DNA of 64,000 nucleotides from Nitrososphaerota archaeon (GTDB lineage Archaea > Thermoproteota > Nitrososphaeria > Nitrososphaerales > JACQRY01): NCBI GenBank assembly GCA_016184315.1, contig JACPCU010000007.1, positions 1-64,000 of the forward strand, read 5' to 3'. A program made the translations under genes and the position numbers. The number at the start of each line of letters is the position of its first letter. The stretch's first letter is position 1. The notes below the pieces were generated by a model. The model was not told where the DNA came from and ran no database searches. It was given only the letters and a program-made list of their open reading frames with translations. Shown here one piece after another: positions 1 through 9,729 of this stretch.

Positions 1-542
1 AGAACGTTCTTCACATAGATCTTGCCAATGTCGGTGTCCACCTCGATTTCGACGAAGCTAGCGCATTCCGTCTTCATGTCCCATCCTGGTGGTCTTGCTT
101 CGTCACCCAGCGTTGTGCCAACAATTTTGAGTGTCACGTAGGGAATGTCGGGGCAGCCGCCGCCGGAGATGTTCACAATCTTTCCGTTTCTCTTTTCATA
201 GGTTATCTTCATGTTGCCGCATCTCACCATCATGTAGTCGCCGAAGTCGACTTCTTTGACCAGTCTGCTCATCTGTAGAGGGGCAAGCTCGGGATCGGAG
301 GTCACGACTATGTCCACTGGTTTGATATCTTCTTGCGATAGAACCTTCTGCGCCTCAGGTAGCCTCGTTATGTCGACTCCAAGGGCTAGATCACAGCCTG
401 TCCTAATGTCTGGTGGTGGTGCCCCTGCCTTGACGCCAAGCTTTGCTTTTTCTAGAAGGTGGAGGCCTCTCATGGCGTCCTTGAAAATGTCAAACAGGAA
501 TAGGGCCACTTCTTTCTTCCCTGGTCTTTGCATGATGGACAT
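1..542 (-). CDS. DUF3343-like (putative Se/S carrier-like) N-terminal domain protein, truncated by window edge
   Basis: Open reverse frame from ATG at 542 (MSIMQRPGKKEVALFLFDIFKDAMRGLHLLEKAKLGVKAGAPPPDIRTGCDLALGVDI...) running off the left edge; absent from ORF track because no stop in window. Confidence 0.6.
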   Translation of the reverse strand, partial: MSIMQRPGKKEVALFLFDIFKDAMRGLHLLEKAKLGVKAGAPPPDIRTGCDLALGVDITRLPEAQKVLSQEDIKPVDIVVTSDPELAPLQMSRLVKEVDFGDYMMVRCGNMKITYEKRNGKIVNISGGGCPDIPYVTLKIVGTTLGDEARPPGWDMKTECASFVEIEVDTDIGKIYVKNV

Positions 543-710
543 GATTGGCTGCTAAGTGTTTGGACTGGCTGATTTATTTAATTGTTTTCATGTAAATGGT
601 TCATAATGTTCCCGTGACGCCTATGTCGCCATGGTTTTCACATGTATTTCTCCGTTCAGACGGCAGAAGTCTCGAGACCTTTGAAGGGCGAGCGAAGGTT
701 GTCAGTTCTT

Positions 711-1373
711 CTACGGAGATTTGGTTGCTATGGTTGCCAGTTTGATAGTGCCTTGGTTTCTCTGGAATAGGGATGGTGTTATGCTGTACACTGCTGATGG
801 TCTTCCTGGTTTGCCCCTGGTGGATTGTTCTTCTTTCACTAGCCCCACCTCCATCAGGGCTCTGAGATGGTGGCGTACTGTGACCTCCTTCAGAGATAGT
901 CTTTCAGCCAGCTCCGGGATCCTCATCGGGCGACTTGCTAATGCGTTGATGAGCTCCAATCTGGGTCCACTAGCTAACGCGCCGCATACTCGAGGTAAGG
1001 GGGATCCCATCGTAAAGCATGACAATCCTTGGAAGAATTGTCCGATCGCGATGGTTCCTGCGGGTTTACCCTCCTTGTCTACCACAAGAACTTTGCTTGT
1101 CGGGTTCTTGGAGTAGAACTCAAGCAGCTCATCCAGCTGGGCGCCTTCCTGCACGACAGGAGGCGGAGAATGCATTACATCTTTTGCTTTTACATTATCA
1201 GGGCTGAGCCCCCGTGCTACAAGTCCGACGACATCGCTCTCACGAATGATTCCTACTACTTTGCCGTTCCGAAGAACGTAGATTTCTCCAGAACGGGCTT
1301 CACTCATGGTACTAGCAGCTTCCTTTACAGATGAGTTGCTCTCAATCTGAGAGAATGTTACTTGGCGAGACAA
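711..1373 (-). CDS. CBS-domain pair + winged-HTH transcriptional regulator
   Basis: Two CBS-like motifs (GKVVGIIRESDVVGLVARG; GKPAGTIAIGQFF) followed by ArsR-like HTH (LSLKEVTVRHHLRALMEVGLVKEE). Confidence 0.8.
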   Translation of the reverse strand: MSRQVTFSQIESNSSVKEAASTMSEARSGEIYVLRNGKVVGIIRESDVVGLVARGLSPDNVKAKDVMHSPPPVVQEGAQLDELLEFYSKNPTSKVLVVDKEGKPAGTIAIGQFFQGLSCFTMGSPLPRVCGALASGPRLELINALASRPMRIPELAERLSLKEVTVRHHLRALMEVGLVKEEQSTRGKPGRPSAVYSITPSLFQRNQGTIKLATIATKSP

Positions 1374-1645
1374 TGGTCTGTTCCACCTGCGTGATAATAC
1401 TCTTCATATATATGGCAATAAGAATCCTATAAAAGACTTCCCTCTTGCGGCTCTATTCAAGAGTCGAGACCTCTCTGTATCCCTCCTCACATCGCTCTAT
1501 AGGCCAGTTCGTTACCGGCGTGCTGAATTCAACAAGGTTGTGAGATCGAGGAGCATCCTTCCTGCGAAGAGTAAACATTGATACTCCATGGAGGCTGTCA
1601 CACCGTCCTCACTAGCGTCTTGACAACACACCGGAAATTCTTATT

Positions 1646-2350
1646 ATGAACACCGCCAGAAGCAGACTTGTGAAACGCAGGATCCTCTTTTCCGGCGTAG
1701 CGCTACTGATACTAGGCGTTTTCATCGCCAATGTTGCACCCGGCATCTTCGACCGTCTTATGGAAAGCATCGGCCTGACATCACTGCAAACCCGGGTTAT
1801 CGCCAAGGAAACAAGAGTGATTCAGATAAATGGCTTGGACTACAGTTTCCTAGCGCGACCTTTGGGCGGCGGCGTAAACGTTTTCCTCAATTATACTGTT
1901 CTGAGCGGTGGAAGTGCAAGTATTGTTCTGATGAGCGAAGACTCTTTTGCAGGCTGGGTGAGCAAACGGGACGCGTCTGCCAGCTTCTTCACTCTGCCCT
2001 CTAGGAATGGTACTCTCTCGTTTCAAACGCAATCGAAAGATGTCTACTACTTTGTGGCCGTTAATGGCGATGCACGACAGGTCGTCATGGCGCTCAGTCT
2101 CCAAGTTTCGGAAGACTTGACGCTGCCCTTCATATCCGCAGAAACTGGTGGAGCGATCCTCCTAGTGGTTGGGGTCATGATCTCAGGGGTAGGAATTTGG
2201 AACGAAGAGCGTGGGTCGAAATCACGCAGGAGATTAGAGTATGAAAGACTTGTACAAGCAGCGGTCGCCCTAGGTTTGACCACTGATGGCAAGAGCCCTG
2301 CGCGTTTGAGGGAAGAAATCATGAGAGAAACAAGAGCGAAATCCAGATGA
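1646..2350 (+). CDS. hypothetical membrane protein with N- and C-terminal TM segments
   Basis: 234-aa ORF, two hydrophobic segments. Confidence 0.65.
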   Translation: MNTARSRLVKRRILFSGVALLILGVFIANVAPGIFDRLMESIGLTSLQTRVIAKETRVIQINGLDYSFLARPLGGGVNVFLNYTVLSGGSASIVLMSEDSFAGWVSKRDASASFFTLPSRNGTLSFQTQSKDVYYFVAVNGDARQVVMALSLQVSEDLTLPFISAETGGAILLVVGVMISGVGIWNEERGSKSRRRLEYERLVQAAVALGLTTDGKSPARLREEIMRETRAKSR

Positions 2351-2458
2351 AACAAGACTACTGCCAGTCTTGAGCAAGAACGATGTTTGAGTCGGTTGGT
2401 CACGCAGAATAGGAAGACGACTGATTGCTGACGGGCCTTAGGTCTCTATCATTTGTCT

Positions 2459-3574
2459 CTAGGTTGATCTCTGTTCCACTGTAACCTGTGGTTCTTGTGG
2501 TTTCTTGAAAGCTTTGCCCAGTTCTCTGGCTTGGGCCTCAAGCTCAGCTCTCAGAGGCATCGGCGCAGGCTTCGGAGGGAGGAACCTTAGTGAATAGCCC
2601 TTTATCTGCTCTAACGAGTCTAAGGTTTGATCTACCATATAACTCTCCAAGTCTTTGCAGATCTGTTGCACACAGTCTATGTCCCGGTAAAGGGCTGTGC
2701 AGAGGCCGACTGCTGAAGCGCCCAACATGAAGCATTTCACCACGTCATCGGCGCCGTGGATTCCTCCTGATGGGAGCAGGTCTTTCTTGGCGACTCTTGC
2801 CATGTCAGCCAGTATGTAATATGTCATGAACTTACAGTATTGGCCTGAAACTTTGCTATATACGGGTCTGCCGGTGTATAGGTTGACGTCAAGGGTGGGC
2901 TCGGCTGACTGCAATGCGTGTCCGTCTAAGCCCGTTGACTCTACTTTTGGTACAGCGTCTGGGTTGCTTCTGACCCACCTGTAGGCGAAGGTTTTTGGGC
3001 ATAGCGGTATGTCTACTGCGTCTCTGACTGCCTTGATGACTTCGTGTAGGCGTTCGGGGGATTGAGACCAGTATGAGCCCAGTCTTTCATAGCCCATTCC
3101 GGGGTATTGCAGGTTTCTGAAGGGTCCTGCGCTTCCACAGACAAGGTCCATGTGTATGGCTGCTGCTCCTGCCTTCTCGAACTCCCTTGCTATGGTGGCT
3201 GCTTCTTCAGGGGAACGGGCGGAGAGGCTTCCGATTATGTGGGCGTTGAGCTTGTCGGCAAGGGGTTTACATTCTTTGATGAACTTGGCCATGTTTTTGT
3301 ATCCGGGGTTCTGCAGGGCTTCTGTTCCGTCGAGGGTGCGTTTCTCATCATCGTAGACCCAGTAGCATCTTGGTTGTGGAGTCGCCTCCCATCGTCGAGG
3401 CCAGTCACCCATGGGGTCCCATGTGGTTGACTTGGTGATTACTGCAGCGAGTCCCGACTTGAGCAGTCTCTTGATGCCCCAGTCGCTGACCGAGTATCCT
3501 GCTGCTTCTGCAACGAGCGGGTTCTTTAGTTCAAGCCCTAGGAACTTGACTTTTAGAACATCCTCCGGCTCCAT
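2459..3574 (-). CDS. dihydroorotate dehydrogenase-like FMN-dependent TIM-barrel oxidoreductase
   Basis: FLGLELKNPLVAEAAG start, LLPSGGIHGADDVVKCFMLGASAVGLCTALY phosphate-binding motif. Confidence 0.75.
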   Translation of the reverse strand: MEPEDVLKVKFLGLELKNPLVAEAAGYSVSDWGIKRLLKSGLAAVITKSTTWDPMGDWPRRWEATPQPRCYWVYDDEKRTLDGTEALQNPGYKNMAKFIKECKPLADKLNAHIIGSLSARSPEEAATIAREFEKAGAAAIHMDLVCGSAGPFRNLQYPGMGYERLGSYWSQSPERLHEVIKAVRDAVDIPLCPKTFAYRWVRSNPDAVPKVESTGLDGHALQSAEPTLDVNLYTGRPVYSKVSGQYCKFMTYYILADMARVAKKDLLPSGGIHGADDVVKCFMLGASAVGLCTALYRDIDCVQQICKDLESYMVDQTLDSLEQIKGYSLRFLPPKPAPMPLRAELEAQARELGKAFKKPQEPQVTVEQRST

Positions 3575-3715
3575 GGTTTCTGCTTTTTTTGAGCCAAATT
3601 TAAAGATTATATTTCCAAATCGTATTCAGTCAAGTTGTTAGCTATGAATAGTGTTGAGTTTCTATGCAAACTCAGTGATCTAGGCTTAAATATTCCAAAG
3701 ATGGCAAACTCTTCT

Positions 3716-3895
3716 ATGTCTTATCTCGTTTGTGTGTCTTGCGGATATGAACAGGATCTGCCCGAGCACCATGGCACTACCATGGGTGTACAAAAGTCAG
3801 GTTCGGGGGAGCCTGAAAAGCTAACCTGCGCTGTTTGTGGTGACGCAATCAGTGTTCCCATGCATTGCGGTCAGCTTATGAAGCTGGTTGACTAG
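3716..3895 (+). CDS. small zinc-ribbon protein (ORF can extend up to 3635)
   Basis: CVSCGY...CAVCGD paired CxxC; TATA-like cttaaata ~25 nt upstream of ATG 3716 suggests leaderless start. Confidence 0.6.
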   Translation: MSYLVCVSCGYEQDLPEHHGTTMGVQKSGSGEPEKLTCAVCGDAISVPMHCGQLMKLVD

Positions 3896-4832
3896 TTCCC
3901 GCCGGGGCAGATTCGGGCGCAAACCCTTGGATGGCTGATCTCAGCCTCTCCAGTTGATCTGGTGCTTCGGGTAGACCTACGTATATCGTCTGATTCCCGA
4001 TGTAGAATGGAAGCCATTCGTCAAAGAATTGTGCTCCTCTTATCTTCGAAACTCTGAAGTACCGTTTAGGCCGTGACCCGGACTGGTCTATTTTCAGTTC
4101 AACGAGGGCATCGGCCATCAATTCAAGTTTCTTCTGATCTTCTTGGGATATTGCTCCAAGACCCAATGTGAAGAAAAGCGACCCTCCTCTAGCTTTAACT
4201 TTCGCACCTATGGTCAGCAAGAACTTGATGACGGCCGAGCTCTCCCTGTAAGTGAATAGTGGCGTAATCGAGTCTAAGAAGATCCGAACCTGTCGATCGG
4301 CTCCAGATGTTTCGATTATTGAAGAAAGCTGGATGTTAAGGTCGTTTAGGTCGCCGGGGGTAGTGATATGGTTCTTCTCTTCGCTTTGTACTCCGCCGAC
4401 GCAGGAGTAACAGTCCAAGAAGATCATTTGCCCTTGAGCCTCAAAACCACCCAGCTCTTTCGCGAATCTCTTCAGATTCAACTTTACCTGTGAAGGGAAC
4501 TCGTCTAGGGCTACATAGACACAGGTCATCGAGTTTCTCAGATACAGTTCTATCATCTTATAGAGCAGTGCCGATTTCCCGACACCTGATCCTCCGTAAA
4601 TCATGTATGTGCGCATCCCGGGCAACCAGCCCAGCATTCTCTCACATTTGTCACAATAGCAGAGCCCTGAGTGCAGATCACTGACCGATTGTTTTCCACA
4701 TATGGGGCATGCTGTTGCGATATTGGCTCCATCTGTGCTGGCTGTCCCTCGGGGTATCGCCATTAGGTTGTCTAGGAACTGTTCCTGCGCAGATTCTAGA
4801 TAAGTCTTCTTACACCTTAAACATCGGTTCAA
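3876..4832 (-). CDS. RecA/KaiC/RAD55-like ATPase with zinc-finger N-terminus
   Basis: CLRCKK, CPICGK...CYCDKC zinc motifs; Walker A YGGSGVGKSALLYKM; Walker B-like VRIFLDSI. Confidence 0.75.
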   Translation of the reverse strand: MNRCLRCKKTYLESAQEQFLDNLMAIPRGTASTDGANIATACPICGKQSVSDLHSGLCYCDKCERMLGWLPGMRTYMIYGGSGVGKSALLYKMIELYLRNSMTCVYVALDEFPSQVKLNLKRFAKELGGFEAQGQMIFLDCYSCVGGVQSEEKNHITTPGDLNDLNIQLSSIIETSGADRQVRIFLDSITPLFTYRESSAVIKFLLTIGAKVKARGGSLFFTLGLGAISQEDQKKLELMADALVELKIDQSGSRPKRYFRVSKIRGAQFFDEWLPFYIGNQTIYVGLPEAPDQLERLRSAIQGFAPESAPAGTSQPAS

Positions 4833-4855
4833 TCAGTCAGGAGTCCATTTCATGT

Positions 4856-6154
4856 CTATTTGTCTTTCAAAGGCAGTAAAAGCAACAATGATGCCGAAAC
4901 GAAGATTGTAGCAACTATGAAGCTCGTTGCGTAGCCAAAGACAAATGAGAACCATCCAGAGGCGTAGGCGCCGACAGAAGCGCCTATTCCCGTTATAGCG
5001 CTGTAGATGCCAAGAAACTCTCCTTGTCTCCCTTTTGGCAGTATCTTCAGTATTATCGTCGAGATCGAAGTATATGTTGCACTGAATGCCATGCCCATTA
5101 TGAGGAAGGTGACGAAGGTTGCAATAAAGAAAGGTTGGCCATGAAGAAAGAGGGCGGATACTGTAGCAGATGACGAGCCTATTATTCTCAGCGCCACGGC
5201 GTAGTGTCCCACTCTCATCTCCCTATACTTTTTCATCATTTGGGCTGCTACTGGGAAAGACAGCGTATTTACTAGGCTCAGAAAGGAATATGCCAAGAAC
5301 ACGTTTCCCTCTGAGGATTCTGCAGACAGAAGCGGTGTGTAAGACGTGAAGAAGATGCTGCCCCCTATGAAGAAGAAGGTCATGGCGACATAGAGCGTGA
5401 GCAGATCCCGACCAGTGCCAATTCTGACCGCCCTCCAGAATGTTCTGAAGTCGTGGAGCGACGGCGTTTTCAAGAAGATGGTGGGCAGTGAGAACAACCT
5501 ATGGGACAGACTCTCAGGGGATTTGGTTACAACTCTTCTTTCCAAGGTGAGAGGCGGTTCAGGAATCAACCAGAATGACAAAGCTATCGAGAAAGATGAA
5601 AGCATTACAAGATATGTGACAAAGGTTTGCAGAGGAAAATACGCAAGCCAGATTGCGGCAGGCAAAGTTCCAATCATATATCCAATCGTTGCCATAGCTG
5701 ACGACTTGGCGAAGGTTGAGCCTAGCTCAGCCTTAGAAGACGTCTCAATTACAAGCAGATTTACCGCTGGAGCAGCCGCTGCCCCTATGAACCCGTAGAT
5801 CACGTATAACAGAATCGTTGACGGTAAACTCCTAGTGAAGAAGAACATGGCTAAGAGAATTGTTCCGGAAACATAGGATAGCATGATAAGCGGTCTTCGC
5901 CTCCTGATGGTATCAGTCATCTGGCCCCACAGCAGAGAAGCAGGTATGATCGAAAGGTTGTAGAATGAAGAGGCCACTCCCACGTCCACAACAGAGCCAC
6001 CTAGTGAAAGAATGTGGAGAGGGATGAGTATGCTTAATCCTCCTGAAGCCCCACTTACAGGGAGGAGTGCCCACAACCATCTAGCCCCCGTGACTTTTTT
6101 CTCTGCCATATGTTTGCGCCCACAGAAGACTATCAGATCATCACGGTCGATCAA
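4856..6154 (-). CDS. MFS transporter
   Basis: 432 aa, about 12 hydrophobic segments, MFS-type loop WGQMTDTIRRRRPLI. Confidence 0.8.
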   Translation of the reverse strand: MIDRDDLIVFCGRKHMAEKKVTGARWLWALLPVSGASGGLSILIPLHILSLGGSVVDVGVASSFYNLSIIPASLLWGQMTDTIRRRRPLIMLSYVSGTILLAMFFFTRSLPSTILLYVIYGFIGAAAAPAVNLLVIETSSKAELGSTFAKSSAMATIGYMIGTLPAAIWLAYFPLQTFVTYLVMLSSFSIALSFWLIPEPPLTLERRVVTKSPESLSHRLFSLPTIFLKTPSLHDFRTFWRAVRIGTGRDLLTLYVAMTFFFIGGSIFFTSYTPLLSAESSEGNVFLAYSFLSLVNTLSFPVAAQMMKKYREMRVGHYAVALRIIGSSSATVSALFLHGQPFFIATFVTFLIMGMAFSATYTSISTIILKILPKGRQGEFLGIYSAITGIGASVGAYASGWFSFVFGYATSFIVATIFVSASLLLLLPLKDK

Positions 6155-6319
6155 ACACTAGGGATTTGTTAATGTGATCTTGTCTCCACTGGTGCCAACA
6201 AAGACTTCGGTTCAGACAAGAGCGGCCCCCTTTTTGACACTTGTTCAGGTGAACTTCTCCCAGTAACATAGGGAGCGCCCTGAAACGATACAAGGTTATC
6301 TGAGTCTCTGAAATCTCTC

Positions 6320-7315
6320 CTATACGAACTTATCAGCGTGATGGCAAGCCACAAAGTGGTCCTTTGCCAAAGCATCTATTAAAGGAGGTTCTTGCTTCTT
6401 GCATATCTCCGTGGCATATCTGCACCTAGGGTGGAAACGACAGCCGGAAGGTGGGTTTATGGGGCTGGGCACGTCGCCAGCTAGGATTATCCTCTCCCTC
6501 TTTGTCTTGGGATCAGGGATCGGCACAGCCGAAATGAGTGCTTGTGTGTATGGATTCAGAGGCTTGTCGAAGAGTTCCTCACTCTTAGCATATTCGAAGA
6601 TCTTCCCGAGGTACATCACCGCAACATGGTGGCTGACTTGTCTAACTGAACTCAAGTCATGCGATATGTAGAGATATGTCAACTCCTTTTCTTTCTGCAA
6701 ATCCATGATTAGATTCAATATTTGTGCTCTGATTGAAACGTCAAGGGATGAGACCGGTTCATCGGCGACTATGAGTTTTGGATCTGAAGCGAGTGCTCTA
6801 GCTATGCATATCCTCTGTCGCTGACCTCCGCTGAATTCATGAGGATATCTCTCCGCGTGGTACTCTTCAAGTCCTACCATCCTGAGTAGTTCATACACTT
6901 TTTCGTTCCATTCGCTTCTCGGGATATGCTGATGAATTACGCATGGTTCGCTGACTATGTCATAGACCGTCATCCTAGGGTCGAGCGAGCCATATGGGTT
7001 CTGAAAGATCATCTGCATACCCCTTCTGAACCTTCTGACTTTCTCGTCGTTAGTGTCATCCAGTGTTTCATGGACTTCCTTCTCGTCCACAAATGCGTGT
7101 CCAGCATCAGGTCTTTCAAGGCCTAAGAGTACCTTGGCGGTTGTAGATTTTCCGCAGCCGCTCTCACCCACCAAACCGAGGGTCTGTCCTTTAGCTATGG
7201 AGAAGCTAACGCCGTCAACAGCATGTACTGCGCCGGTCTGTTTCTTGAGGAGTATTCCGCGTTTATAGACTGGATAGTACTTGACCAGATCTTGGGCCTT
7301 GACAAATTCCTCCAC
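6320..7315 (-). CDS. oligopeptide/dipeptide ABC transporter ATP-binding protein (DppF/OppF-like)
   Basis: Walker A GESGCGKST, signature FSGGQRQRI, oligo_HPY C-term PSPINPPSGCRFHPRC. Confidence 0.92.
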   Translation of the reverse strand: MEEFVKAQDLVKYYPVYKRGILLKKQTGAVHAVDGVSFSIAKGQTLGLVGESGCGKSTTAKVLLGLERPDAGHAFVDEKEVHETLDDTNDEKVRRFRRGMQMIFQNPYGSLDPRMTVYDIVSEPCVIHQHIPRSEWNEKVYELLRMVGLEEYHAERYPHEFSGGQRQRICIARALASDPKLIVADEPVSSLDVSIRAQILNLIMDLQKEKELTYLYISHDLSSVRQVSHHVAVMYLGKIFEYAKSEELFDKPLNPYTQALISAVPIPDPKTKRERIILAGDVPSPINPPSGCRFHPRCRYATEICKKQEPPLIDALAKDHFVACHHADKFV

Positions 7316-7318
7316 GGG

Positions 7319-8308
7319 TTATGCTCCTCCAACGAGGGCAAGTTCCCGCCACCGATGACAAGCAACATAATGATTTCCATCAATCTTTTCCAGCTCGGGA
7401 ACCTTCTGACTGCATATCTCCTTAGCATAGGGACAGCGAGGATGAAACCTGCATCCAGAAGGTGGTTCGATGAGGTTCGGGATGTTGCCTTTGATTACGC
7501 CTAACTTCTTGTGTCTGTCAAGTCTAGGTACTGCTTCCAGCAGAGCTTCTGTGTATGGGTGCTTTGGCGAATAGAAGAGGTCATGGGTATTTGCGGCTTC
7601 GCAGACATTCCCCGCGTAGAGCACCACAATTCGCTGGGCCATATCGGCGACTATACCCATATCGTGGGTAATGATAACCATAGACATTCCGAGATTGTTG
7701 TGGAGGCCTCTCATCAGGTCCAAGACTTGTGCCTGAATTGTGACATCAAGGTTTGTCGTAGGCTCATCAGCAAAAAGAATCTTTGGGCTTAACGCCAATG
7801 CTCGAGCTATGCAGATTCTCTGCCTCATTCCTCCGCTGAATTCGTGAGGGTACATGTGAATTCTCTTTTCCGGTTCTGGTATGCCAACCCGTTGGAAGAG
7901 CTCAGTAGTCCTCTCTACTGCTTCTTTCTTGGGCATGCCTTCATGATACATTATGATTTCTTGCACTTGATCTCCTACGGTAAAAAGCGGGTCCAAAGAC
8001 GAGGATGGATCTTGGAAGACTATGGCAACCTTCCTACCTCTAACTCTCGCCATTTCCTTCTCGCTCTTGGCGAGTAGATCCTCCCCCTCAAGGTAGACCT
8101 TGCCAGATACGATTCTTCCAGGCCTTGGAACTAGCCTCAACACGGATAAAGCTGTAACCGTCTTCCCTGAGCCAGATTCTCCCACAAGCCCTACAATTTC
8201 GCGTTCCCCTAATTGAAAGGATATCCCGTCTACTGCCTTAACTATCCCGTTCTCAGTGTAGAAGTAAGTCTTCAATTCGTGAACATTGAGGATATGATGA
8301 TCTTCCAA
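7319..8308 (-). CDS. oligopeptide/dipeptide ABC transporter ATP-binding protein (DppD/OppD-like)
   Basis: Walker A GESGSGKT, signature FSGGMRQRI, IPNLIEPPSGCRFHPRC. Confidence 0.92.
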   Translation of the reverse strand: MEDHHILNVHELKTYFYTENGIVKAVDGISFQLGEREIVGLVGESGSGKTVTALSVLRLVPRPGRIVSGKVYLEGEDLLAKSEKEMARVRGRKVAIVFQDPSSSLDPLFTVGDQVQEIIMYHEGMPKKEAVERTTELFQRVGIPEPEKRIHMYPHEFSGGMRQRICIARALALSPKILFADEPTTNLDVTIQAQVLDLMRGLHNNLGMSMVIITHDMGIVADMAQRIVVLYAGNVCEAANTHDLFYSPKHPYTEALLEAVPRLDRHKKLGVIKGNIPNLIEPPSGCRFHPRCPYAKEICSQKVPELEKIDGNHYVACHRWRELALVGGA

Positions 8309-8386
8309 GGTAGCTCCTGTGATTGGGAATTAATTCCGAGTAATCAATTATTAACTTTATGCGTATTTGCAAAATCACGTTGCTTC

Positions 8387-9298
8387 TTACAGAACGCCAA
8401 GCTCCTGAGCTAAGCCTTCCATCCCTGAGCTTCTGGACACCACCATGAAGTTGTCAAGGATCCTGTATGAAAACCAACTGGGATAAGCCCTTCTGACAGC
8501 TTCTGCTTGGGCGACCGCGACATCGGTACTAGGGAAAGAGAGCACCGCCTTAATCATCAGTTGGCCACCAACCAGATCTAGTGAACGTAGAGTAATCTTT
8601 GCTTCAGGTACCACACTCTGAAATAAGGTCATGGAGAAACCCATCCTTGCGTTGCCGGAAAGGTGGCGGGCATACCGTATGTCCCTGCCGTCAAACAATC
8701 TATCGCCGCGAGCATCATCCGTGTCTATTACAGTCTTCAACCAAGCAAGGGCATCGCTTCCTCCTATGGCGAAAATGGCGTGTTCCGAGATAAAGACCAT
8801 ATAACCTCCGATAAGCTGAGGAGTTCTGGCGTCGATCCTATTGATTACCTTATAGATGCTTACGCCGCTATACCTTTCTTGGGGAGTACTTGGACTCACG
8901 GCCGCTGAAAGGTCATCCATGGCTTGCGATAATGGCTTCATGAGTTGAATTATGGTGGAGTCTCTTCCTGCATTAGGAAGAGTCAGAGTAGAAATGTATT
9001 GCATCTCTCTGGGAAGAATAGACACATTCGCTCCAACAATGTTGATAAGAGGTTTACTTGGGAGTAGGTCCTCGGATTGCTCCAAAACTGCAGTGTAATT
9101 AAGGAAGATAAGATGCTCTGTCTTTGAAGGAACGAAATCCATCCATCTCTCTTGTTTGAAGTCGATTTTCTCTGGTAGATGCTCAATCTTCGGCTGCCCT
9201 GCTGACCATACCAAAGCGAGCAACATTACGACCAGTACGCCAAAGGTAATGCCGAAAGAGAAATAGAAAATCCTTCGGCTCGTTGAAGGTCGACCCAA
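8387..9298 (-). CDS. hypothetical protein with N-terminal membrane anchor
   Basis: 303-aa ORF, single N-terminal TM. Confidence 0.65.
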   Translation of the reverse strand: MGRPSTSRRIFYFSFGITFGVLVVMLLALVWSAGQPKIEHLPEKIDFKQERWMDFVPSKTEHLIFLNYTAVLEQSEDLLPSKPLINIVGANVSILPREMQYISTLTLPNAGRDSTIIQLMKPLSQAMDDLSAAVSPSTPQERYSGVSIYKVINRIDARTPQLIGGYMVFISEHAIFAIGGSDALAWLKTVIDTDDARGDRLFDGRDIRYARHLSGNARMGFSMTLFQSVVPEAKITLRSLDLVGGQLMIKAVLSFPSTDVAVAQAEAVRRAYPSWFSYRILDNFMVVSRSSGMEGLAQELGVL

Positions 9299-9348
9299 TA
9301 TGACCTAACCTAGACCTTTCTGACACACCTCGATTTTTACTTATAAAG

Positions 9349-9711
9349 ATGCGACGCTTCTTCCCATATGTATTGCGAGGACATACTGTCTACAATGGCC
9401 TGAGAATGGTATTCTTTGCAAGTGTTGTTAACCTAATCATCGCCTTTGTTACTTCCTTTGCAAACTGGCCTTTGGTAGATACACTCGGCCTGCTCTATCT
9501 GATAGAGTGCTCCGTCCTATTCTTATTTGCAGGGCTGATTGATATGAGTACCTCCGTTTCCTTCCAAGGTTTCAGGCGTAGAATACTGAAGGATTCTACA
9601 CTTCCAAGCAGGGAAGCGATCAAGAGTGAGCGAGAAACTGCTGTTTCAATTCTGATTGCTGGCGGAATACTTCTTACAATAACTGGTCTGCTAACGCTTC
9701 CATATCTCTAA
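9349..9711 (+). CDS. hypothetical small membrane protein
   Basis: 120-aa ORF with several TM segments. Confidence 0.6.
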   Translation: MRRFFPYVLRGHTVYNGLRMVFFASVVNLIIAFVTSFANWPLVDTLGLLYLIECSVLFLFAGLIDMSTSVSFQGFRRRILKDSTLPSREAIKSERETAVSILIAGGILLTITGLLTLPYL

Positions 9712-9729
9712 AAAAGGAGGGGAAGGGGC

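Noticed and set aside
721-1334. Plus-strand ORFs overlapping the CBS-HTH gene (and many similar antisense ORFs across the window)
   Set aside because: Overlap confidently assigned genes on the opposite strand; composition is that of reverse-frame translation with no recognisable domains
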